Of a DNA stretch of 12,004 nt, positions 6,332-12,004 are shown piece by piece. How positions within the stretch are numbered: position 1 is the stretch's first letter; each line of letters starts with the position of its first letter. Source of the stretch: Acidobacteria bacterium UBA6911. GTDB lineage: Bacteria > Acidobacteriota > UBA6911. The stretch lies in the NCBI GenBank assembly GCA_002451015.1, contig DKBB01000241.1:1-12004 (forward strand), in the 5' to 3' direction. The notes beneath the pieces were generated by a model. It saw only the letters and a program-made list of their open reading frames with translations, did not search any database and was not told the DNA's origin. The position numbers were made by a program, and so were the translations under genes.

Positions 6332-8481
6332 GGTGCCGTGGACTCTTTATTCTCCTGCTGATACAAATCATCCAACCCCTTCAATCGAGGGCCGACGTAG
6401 TCTATCCCGCCAGGCTGGAAATCAAAGAAGAGAAGCCTGCCGAATTTTCCGTCCGGTTCACCCTGCCGATGATCAATAACCGGCGTCTGCGCGCTGAACC
6501 TGTACTTCCCTCCGCGTGCGCGGATATGACTGAAAAGGAAATCCGTGTTACCCCCAACGATTATGCTGAGATTCGGCGTATCCGTTGCTCGCCCGACCTT
6601 CTTTTCGGGGAAAGCATTGCGGTACGAGGATTAATCGGCACGCAGGTCGATGTCATACTTTTCCTCGACATGCTTGACGGCCGTTCTTATACGGCGACGC
6701 TGAAACCTGCGAAAGCTGTTTACGTCATACCACACCCGCCCTCGCTTTCAGATTTAATCCATAGTACGGGTTTAACGGGTGTCCGCAGGATCGTCGCCCG
6801 GCCCGAGATCTTTCTGTTCCTATTTCTGATAGCATTTCTCAAAATTCGTTGGAAGAATATCGTTCTTTTAGGCTGTGGTTTTCTCGCCGGCTACGCAGCG
6901 GGCCAATATCTTTACCAACAGAAATGGCTTCAATTTTCGTCTCAGCTTTCGCTCTATGCAATCCCGGTAGCTGCCCTGCTGCCAGCGATCGAATTTCTGA
7001 AGAAAGGTGCGAACCCGCTGAAGTGGCTCCGGCCGTTGCCTGTTCTCGGTCTCATTTGCGGACTGTTGTTCGGCGGATCTATTTCGGAATCTTTCCTTTC
7101 TACCGGACTCTCGACAATTGAAAGAAGCCTGGCATATGTCATTCACACGACGGGCATAGCCGTGGGTTTGATCCTCGGATATCTCCTGGTAGCTGAGTTT
7201 CATCGCATACTGGGTGCATCCCCCATACGGGAAGAAAAGCGCGAAAGGCTTCTGGGATATTTAATCGGCATACTGGCCCTGTCCCTTGTTCTTTATCGCC
7301 TCTGTACCCTATTAATTGTTCCCTCAATCATTCCCGGAGCGCCGTCTGAATTTTATTTACTGGCAGCAGCCCTGGGATTGTGGCTGGGTCTTCCCAATTC
7401 CCTGACGGAAGGATGGATGTGGATATTCGCAGTCCCTGTCGCGGCAGGCATGTTCCTGGGCTATTCTGCAATCCCACTGCCGTCAGTCCCAGTCATGGTA
7501 AGCGGAACATTGTTTCTATCCGGTATAGCGATCCTCACGGAAAGATTTAAGGGTTTTGGTTTCTCAGTCGCGGTTCTAGGAATGGCCCTTCTCTACCATG
7601 GCTGGAATTCTGCGGCTTTCATTGAGGAAAATCTGTCCATGCCGATAGCGGTTATTGTCGGATCCGCTGTAATTGGTATTCTCATTTTCCTGTTGGTCCG
7701 AAATGCCGTGATGATGCAGCACTGGGAGCGAGGCGCGCCGGTTTTTCGCATTGCCGGTGGAGCGATCATAATTCTTGCCGTTGCGCTGCGCATTGGCGAC
7801 TATGCCGAATGGTACGAGAAGGTCGTATCGGGCGAAATGATTTTGGGTTACGTTCGGATACCGTTGCTGGGGTTGCTGCTATTGACGGCGTCTTTATTTG
7901 CATGGCCGCGGCGGCGCAGGATACGGGAAATCCTCAAAATCCAAACACAAAAGCCTATTTTGCATTGGGTGCTGCTGATTTTGTGCTTTTTCCTGTTTCC
8001 ATACGGTACGGTTCAAGTGAGAAATTTTTTACACGAGCCTTCGGCCCCTACAGGGGATACCGCCCGCCGTATTCTGACCCGGATTCTTTCGAACACCTAT
8101 CAGGCCTTTAATTTTAAAGATGAAGAACAGCTCTACAATCGCTTGTTGGAGACTGTCAGCGGGGATTTGGTTGAGAGCGTCTATCTGGACAGTCGCCGAA
8201 AACTCACCAGCGGTGTCAGGAAGGGCGCCGAAGTGACGGTACAGGAAGTTCGTGTCATTTCGGTTGGCGGCAAAGTCCGAGGATCCAACGCCGTCGAGGG
8301 GTATACTTACGAATGCAAGTGGAGCGTCACCGCGCGTGTCCGCCATTTGCAGCACGTGCATCATCGCCAGAATATATACACCGGACTTTTAAGGGTTCAG
8401 GCGGTCGGTGACTCGTGGAAAATCGGGGATATTGCCTTGATCAGCGAGGACAGGGTGATAATACCGTGGAGTTCAGGATGA
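6328..8481 (+). CDS. HupE/UreJ-like polytopic membrane protein with C-terminal soluble domain
   Basis: The gene starts at GTG 6328, inside GTGA shared with the previous stop, with GAGGAG at 6314-6319. The product has 717 residues. Residues 1-22 are a signal peptide (cut likely after SRA), and 23-135 a beta-rich exported domain (YPARLEIKEEKPAEFSVRF) like the N-terminus of HupE/UreJ_2 proteins. About a dozen membrane segments fill 155-562. Residues 570-717 form a soluble domain (SNTYQAFNFKDEEQLYNRLL, SWKIGDIALISED) of the kind I recall at the end of some HupE-family proteins. HupE and UreJ are nickel/cobalt permeases of hydrogenase and urease systems; neither enzyme is here. The family's histidine motifs appear degraded: the usual G-I-D-H-L-L-F position reads ARPEIFLF (157-164), and the second HGxxxA-type position reads GLLFGGSIS (244-252). 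A later LLYHGWNSAAF (421-431) keeps one His. Function is therefore uncertain; a structural or regulatory part of the adjacent ABC system is plausible. Confidence 0.72.
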   Translation: MRCRGLFILLLIQIIQPLQSRADVVYPARLEIKEEKPAEFSVRFTLPMINNRRLRAEPVLPSACADMTEKEIRVTPNDYAEIRRIRCSPDLLFGESIAVRGLIGTQVDVILFLDMLDGRSYTATLKPAKAVYVIPHPPSLSDLIHSTGLTGVRRIVARPEIFLFLFLIAFLKIRWKNIVLLGCGFLAGYAAGQYLYQQKWLQFSSQLSLYAIPVAALLPAIEFLKKGANPLKWLRPLPVLGLICGLLFGGSISESFLSTGLSTIERSLAYVIHTTGIAVGLILGYLLVAEFHRILGASPIREEKRERLLGYLIGILALSLVLYRLCTLLIVPSIIPGAPSEFYLLAAALGLWLGLPNSLTEGWMWIFAVPVAAGMFLGYSAIPLPSVPVMVSGTLFLSGIAILTERFKGFGFSVAVLGMALLYHGWNSAAFIEENLSMPIAVIVGSAVIGILIFLLVRNAVMMQHWERGAPVFRIAGGAIIILAVALRIGDYAEWYEKVVSGEMILGYVRIPLLGLLLLTASLFAWPRRRRIREILKIQTQKPILHWVLLILCFFLFPYGTVQVRNFLHEPSAPTGDTARRILTRILSNTYQAFNFKDEEQLYNRLLETVSGDLVESVYLDSRRKLTSGVRKGAEVTVQEVRVISVGGKVRGSNAVEGYTYECKWSVTARVRHLQHVHHRQNIYTGLLRVQAVGDSWKIGDIALISEDRVIIPWSSG

Positions 8482-9134
8482 TTTCCGTACACGATCTGAC
8501 TTTTTCTTACAAAGAAGACGGCTTCAGCCTGCATGTTCCGAATTTAACTGTCGGAGCGGGAGAAAAAGTTGCGGTTGTCGGGCCGAGCGGATGCGGCAAG
8601 ACCACCTTGATCAACCTGTTATGCGGGATTCTGGTACCGGCGACGGGAACGATAAAATTCAACGATATCGATATCTCAAAGCTCGACTATGAAGATCGTC
8701 AGGACCTTCGAGCTGTCAAGATGGGGCTCGTTTTCCAGGAATTTGAACTGCTAGAATATCTCAATGTCCTGGAGAATATCCTGCTCCCTTTTCGCGTCAA
8801 CCAGATTCTTACCCTGGATAGTGCCGTCTCGGATCGGGCACGGAGTCTCGCAGAGGAGGTCGGCCTCGGCGGCAAGATTTTCAGATATCCGGAGCATTTA
8901 TCTCAAGGCGAGCGCCAGCGTACGGCAGTCTGCCGCGCCATGGTTTCCCGGCCTGCAGTAATATACGGCGACGAGCCGACAGGCAATCTGGATCCTCGCA
9001 ACCGCGATCAGGTCATGGAAATACTTTTCCATTATTCCGAAACGGATCGCGTCCCGCTTATCGTCGTGACACACGATCCCGAACTGCAGGCATCCTTCGA
9101 CCGAACGATCAATATTCTGGAATTCTCGTCATGA
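8478..9134 (+). CDS. ABC transporter ATPase, LolD/MacB type
   Basis: ATG 8478 overlaps the previous stop by 4 bases (ATGA) and has TGGAG at 8467-8471. An earlier in-frame start at 8415 lies inside the HupE-like gene and adds nothing family-like. The 218 residues contain every ABC motif: Walker A GPSGCGKTT (35-43), Q-loop Gln87 (GLVFQEFELL), signature LSQGERQR (141-148), Walker B VIYGDEPTGNLD (161-172, with D165 and catalytic E166) and H-loop His199 (VVTHD). The length and the Q-E-F and EPTGNLD wording place it with LolD, MacB and FtsE ATPases, which power FtsX-fold permeases, not with ZnuC/MntB-type import ATPases. It should form a dimer on the cytoplasmic face with the permease encoded immediately downstream. 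Confidence 0.95.
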   Translation: MISVHDLTFSYKEDGFSLHVPNLTVGAGEKVAVVGPSGCGKTTLINLLCGILVPATGTIKFNDIDISKLDYEDRQDLRAVKMGLVFQEFELLEYLNVLENILLPFRVNQILTLDSAVSDRARSLAEEVGLGGKIFRYPEHLSQGERQRTAVCRAMVSRPAVIYGDEPTGNLDPRNRDQVMEILFHYSETDRVPLIVVTHDPELQASFDRTINILEFSS

Positions 9135-10309
9135 ACCATGTGCTCTTTCTAGCCTGGCGATACCTGAAATATTACTGGGTGAAGACGGTTATTCTGATTA
9201 TCTCGATCAGCCTGATCGCTTTCATCCCCTTCGGATTGAAGGTTGTAGTCGGACAAGCCTCCGCGATGCTGACTTCCCGGGCCGAAACAACCCCGTTGCT
9301 GATCGGAGCGAAAGGAAGCGCCCTGGATCTGACTCTCAGTTCCCTTTATTTCAGGACGCCCAATTTCGATCCGTTGCCCTACCGTGAAATTGCCTGGATA
9401 AACAGTACAGGCCTGGCCACGGCTGTGCCGTTGCACCTCAGATATACGGCTTCCGGTTTTCGGATCATCGGAACGACGACTGAGTATTTCGAATACCGGA
9501 ATTTAACAATGGAACGCGGCCGATTCATGGCCCTTCTCGGCGAATGTATCCTGGGAACAGCAGTTGCCGATCGGCTTAAACTGTCGGTCGACGACACCCT
9601 GCTTTCCTCGCCGGCGGGCGCCTTTGACGTCGCCGGCAGTTATCCTCTCAAGATGAAAGTTGTGGGTGTTTTGTCTCCGGCCGGAACACCGGATGACGAG
9701 GCCGTTTTTGTTGACTTGAAAACTGCATGGGTGATTTCGGGACTGGCGCACGGACACATGGACATGAACACTCCCGCGGCGGAGAGCGGCATTCTGGAAC
9801 GGAAGGAAGGCAATATCGTCGCCAATGCTTCGATCCTCTCCTATACTGAAATCACACCGGAAAACATCCGCTCCTTTCATTTTCACGGTGATCCGGATGA
9901 ATTTCCAATCGATGCCGTCATTGCAATCCCGAAAAACAGGCGCTCGGCAGTTATGCTGCGGGGCCGCTATGAGGAGCGCACCGACGCCGTACAAATTCTG
10001 GTACCCAGCCGCGTTATATCGGAACTCGTCGATACGGTACTGTCGGTGCGCAATTTCGTTATCATGGGAAGTGTCGGAGTAGCGATCGTCACACTTGCCG
10101 TTGTCGTACTTGTTTTCACGCTTTCGATTCGGCTGCGGAAGCGAGAGATTGAAACCATTCGAAAAATCGGGGGAACCAGCCGGAAATTGAAGGCTGTGCT
10201 GGCGTCGGAAATTTTGATTGTGATCTGTTTCAGTGCAATCATGTCCGCCGTCATGGTTTCGATCTTAAGTCGGTTTGGTCCCTCAATTGCCAATTTTTTT
10301 CTTGGATGA
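9131..10309 (+). CDS. FtsX/MacB-type ABC permease with short C-terminus
   Basis: ATG 9131 overlaps the ATPase stop by 4 bases. The product has 392 residues. Membrane helices lie at about 17-40, 308-333 and 356-380. A long exported domain (41-305) sits between the first two, as in MacB/LolC. The loop RLRKREIETIRKIGGTSRKL (334-353) is the conserved FtsX-family coupling segment that contacts the ATPase. The chain ends at GPSIANFFLG, directly after the third helix, so the fourth helix usual in this fold appears to be absent. No frameshifted continuation is visible, because the next gene starts 20 bases on. The exported domain holds paired histidines, GLAHGHMD at 204-211 and SFHFHGDP at 248-255, that could bind metal. 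FtsX-fold systems generally transmit mechanical force across the membrane to extract lipoproteins, peptides or lipids instead of importing metal, so transport direction is open. Confidence 0.86.
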   Translation: MNHVLFLAWRYLKYYWVKTVILIISISLIAFIPFGLKVVVGQASAMLTSRAETTPLLIGAKGSALDLTLSSLYFRTPNFDPLPYREIAWINSTGLATAVPLHLRYTASGFRIIGTTTEYFEYRNLTMERGRFMALLGECILGTAVADRLKLSVDDTLLSSPAGAFDVAGSYPLKMKVVGVLSPAGTPDDEAVFVDLKTAWVISGLAHGHMDMNTPAAESGILERKEGNIVANASILSYTEITPENIRSFHFHGDPDEFPIDAVIAIPKNRRSAVMLRGRYEERTDAVQILVPSRVISELVDTVLSVRNFVIMGSVGVAIVTLAVVVLVFTLSIRLRKREIETIRKIGGTSRKLKAVLASEILIVICFSAIMSAVMVSILSRFGPSIANFFLG

Positions 10310-10315
10310 CAACAC

Positions 10316-10323
10316 AGGAGGTC
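10316..10323 (+). promoter_or_regulatory. Ribosome binding site that fixes the start of the binding lipoprotein
   Basis: AGGAGGTC is an exact Shine-Dalgarno match 8 bases (from AGGAGG) before ATG 10330. The in-frame ATG at 10306, which overlaps the permease stop, lies upstream of this site and would place eight polar residues before the signal peptide. ATG 10330 is therefore preferred. Confidence 0.75.
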
Positions 10324-10329
10324 GCCATT

Positions 10330-11253
10330 ATGTTCAAGCGATGGACTTTGCTCTTGTTTCTTTTTACTCTATACAGTTGCGGTTCTTCCGATACGGACCG
10401 GCAGCGAAATGCCACAGAAGGATCCGGCCGATTACCCGTCGTTTACGTTGCAAATTATCCCCTTCAGTACTTTGCGGAACGTATTGCCGGGCCGGTTGTC
10501 GAAATTAAATTCCCGGCAGGCGACACCGGCGATCCGGCATACTGGCAGCCGACGCCGGAAGACATCACTGGGATGCAGGCGTCCGGGTTAATCGTTTTGA
10601 ATGGTGCTTCGTATGAACAGTGGATCGAGAATGTATCCCTGCCTGCATCAAAAATTGTGGAAACCGCAAAGGGATTCGAAGAACGCTGGATTCCGCTCGA
10701 GGGATCCATGACCCACAGTCATGGTCTTGAGGGAGAACACGAACATGGCGGCACAGCGTTTACAACCTGGCTTGATTTCAATCTGGCAGCCGAACAGGCA
10801 CGCACACTGCGTGACGGATTGATTTCCCGATTCCCCGATCACGCATCCTTTTTCGAAGACAATTATGCAAGGCTGGAAAAAGAGCTGATGGAAATGGATG
10901 CCGCTTTCGAAACTGTCATAAACCAGTTCCCGGATACTCCGGTAGTTTTTTCTCATCCGGTATACCAGTATTTCCAAAGGCGATACGGAGTCCATGGGAA
11001 AAGCGTCCATTGGGAGCCGGATGCCATTCCGGACGAAAACATGTGGAAAGAGTGTGATATTATGCTATCGGAGCACCGAGCCCGATGGATGCTCTGGGAA
11101 CAAGAGCCGGTTCCTGAAACGGCACGCCGTCTGGATGACCGGGGCATCCTGTGCGCCGTGCTTGATCCTTGCGGAAACAGGCCCGAAACGGGCGATTTTA
11201 TGGAAGTGATGAACAGAAACCTGTCAACACTAAAACAAGTCTACTCAAGGTAA
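10330..11253 (+). CDS. ZnuA-like metal-binding lipoprotein with His-rich loop
   Basis: From ATG 10330 the protein has 307 residues. MFKRWTLLLFLFTLYSC is a lipoprotein signal with lipid-bearing Cys17. The body follows the ZnuA/TroA (cluster 9) fold: PVVYVANYPLQYFAERIAG (36-54), PTPEDITGMQASGLIVLNG (74-92), a His-rich loop HSHGLEGEHEHGG (129-141), TTWLDFNLAAEQA (145-157), VVFSHPVYQYFQRRYG (205-220) and AVLDPCG (276-282). In ZnuA the zinc is held by three His and one acidic residue. Here His209 and Asp279 are kept, but the first His (usual DPH) reads DPA at 68-70 and the second (usual DPHxW) reads AFTTW at 143-147. The binding site is thus altered, and the loop histidines may take over. It is the last gene of the operon and presumably delivers to or receives from the FtsX-type permease. 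The metal is unknown; zinc or another transition metal is plausible. Confidence 0.85.
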   Translation: MFKRWTLLLFLFTLYSCGSSDTDRQRNATEGSGRLPVVYVANYPLQYFAERIAGPVVEIKFPAGDTGDPAYWQPTPEDITGMQASGLIVLNGASYEQWIENVSLPASKIVETAKGFEERWIPLEGSMTHSHGLEGEHEHGGTAFTTWLDFNLAAEQARTLRDGLISRFPDHASFFEDNYARLEKELMEMDAAFETVINQFPDTPVVFSHPVYQYFQRRYGVHGKSVHWEPDAIPDENMWKECDIMLSEHRARWMLWEQEPVPETARRLDDRGILCAVLDPCGNRPETGDFMEVMNRNLSTLKQVYSR

Positions 11254-11267
11254 AAGATCCTATTACA

Positions 11268-11302
11268 AAATCAACGGGTTCGCGGATCGAATCCGTTGAT
11301 TT
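11268..11302 (+). terminator. 15-bp hairpin after the operon
   Basis: Bases 11268-11282 pair with 11288-11302 over 15 positions, with a single G-T wobble (11278/11292) and a 5-base loop CGGAT. The hairpin begins 15 bases after the stop of the binding lipoprotein, where an operon terminator would be expected. Only TTT follows before CCC on the plus strand, so it is not a textbook Rho-independent terminator. On the minus strand four T follow. It may block 3' exonucleases, terminate weakly or act as a protein-binding palindrome. The rest of the gap to 11531 holds a T6 run at 11404-11409 with no good stem and no recognisable gene. Confidence 0.5.
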
Positions 11303-11531
11303 CCCTGCCGGCGGTCATCAGACTGAATTTGTGGTTTCGCATTGCAACCAAAACATTGAGAAGACATATCCCTCCGTGTCGCAACAGCCCGATTCACATC
11401 AACTTTTTTGGACTTTGTTCTGTTTCTATGTTAGGTTTTGGGAAAGACGGAAGTAATTATCCGGAACCGCTATCAGGATTACCTGCCGGCAATATTCAAT
11501 GCAAGTTTTTCATTTTTTAGGGGACAGAAAC

Positions 11532-12004
11532 ATGAAGAAAGCCGCGATGCTCCTTTTAATGCTATCTCTTGGCAGCTTCCTTTGCGCCCAGGAACAGGTG
11601 GGTGAAATGACGATGGACCGGGAAGAGGGCAAAAATATTTTCAAAGAACCGAGCTATTCACCCTATGCCGGACGAAATTTCCCTACCCGCGTCTACTGGG
11701 GTGATACCCATCTGCACACCAGCAACTCGCTGGACGCAAGAGCTTTCGGAGTCATACTCGGCCCTGAAGAAGCTTTCCGATTTGCGCGCGGAGAGGAAGT
11801 CACTTCTTCGCACGGCATGGCCGTGAAGCTTTCGCGTCCTCTCGATTGGCTTGTGGTGGCGGACCATTCCGATGGGATGGGCGCCATGAACGAAATCATT
11901 GCCGGGAATCCCGATCTGCTCAGAGATCCCACTGTCAGGGATTGGCACAACAGAATCGTCCAGGGCGGGGAAACCGCGCTGATGGCGACCATGGATGTCA
12001 TCAA
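11532..12004 (+). CDS. DUF3604 family secreted protein, N-terminal part (runs off right edge)
   Basis: ATG 11532 has AGGGGA at 11519-11524, 7 bases upstream. The visible 157 residues open with a signal peptide ending around SFLCAQ (residue 20); the Cys at 18 might be lipidated but SFLC is a poor lipobox. YWGDTHLHTSNSLDA at 55-69 and DWLVVADHSDGMGAMNE at 105-121 are the hallmark histidine and aspartate motifs of DUF3604, a family related to PHP metal-dependent phosphoesterases. The family is often near 600 residues or more, so most of the gene lies outside the window. It should be an exported metalloenzyme of unknown substrate. It follows the metal-type operon by 278 bases on the same strand with its own strong ribosome binding site. 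A functional link, for instance metal supply to this enzyme, is possible but unproven. Confidence 0.9.
   Translation, partial: MKKAAMLLLMLSLGSFLCAQEQVGEMTMDREEGKNIFKEPSYSPYAGRNFPTRVYWGDTHLHTSNSLDARAFGVILGPEEAFRFARGEEVTSSHGMAVKLSRPLDWLVVADHSDGMGAMNEIIAGNPDLLRDPTVRDWHNRIVQGGETALMATMDVI

Noticed and set aside
11276..11294. tRNA T-arm-like sequence inside the hairpin, considered as a tRNA fragment or attachment site
   Set aside because: The T-arm sequence is interrupted by five bases, and no acceptor, D or anticodon arms flank it. There is no integrase in the window.
11296..11520. 74-codon plus-strand frame between the lipoprotein and DUF3604 genes
   Set aside because: It begins inside the hairpin, has no ribosome binding site and gives an unrecognisable product.

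Overview
The window reads as chromosomal DNA from a Gram-negative bacterium with an active cell envelope. Most of its proteins carry signal peptides, lipoboxes or membrane segments, and it includes an eight-haem periplasmic cytochrome. I cannot name the phylum. The gene set (octahaem cytochrome fused to HEAT/TPR repeats, DUF3604, HupE-like membrane protein, MoxR) recalls environmental planctomycete-, acidobacterium- or proteobacterium-like genomes, but that is an impression. I see no tRNA, rRNA, CRISPR array, insertion sequence or integrase.

Left part. A MoxR-type AAA+ ATPase runs off the left edge on the minus strand. It diverges, across a roughly 350-base gap with a good sigma70-like promoter, from a plus-strand gene for a protein built of three consecutive RidA/YjgF-like units that resembles the chorismatase branch. 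A 213-base gap holding a possible 26-residue ORF leads to a 786-residue secreted cytochrome with eight CXXCH haem sites followed by HEAT and TPR repeats. Next is a YqhA/UPF0114 membrane protein whose start is fixed by a strong ribosome binding site.

Middle and right. After a 322-base gap that ends in a possible 9-codon leader ORF with a near-perfect Shine-Dalgarno sequence comes a tight five-gene operon (5459-11253): membrane-anchored parvulin-type PPIase, a large HupE/UreJ-like membrane protein with an extra C-terminal domain, a LolD/MacB-type ABC ATPase, an FtsX/MacB-type permease, and a ZnuA-like lipoprotein with a His-rich loop. Three consecutive junctions are 4-base start/stop overlaps and the fourth gap is 20 bases. 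A 15-bp hairpin lies just after the last stop. The final gene, running off the right edge, is a secreted DUF3604 (PHP-like) protein.

The operon is the most interesting content. It pairs a zinc-type solute-binding protein with an FtsX/MacB-type rather than a ZnuB-type permease, and adds a HupE relative that has lost the usual metal-binding histidines. I infer an envelope metal-handling system, with the direction of transport and the metal unknown. The parvulin may help fold its extracytoplasmic parts.
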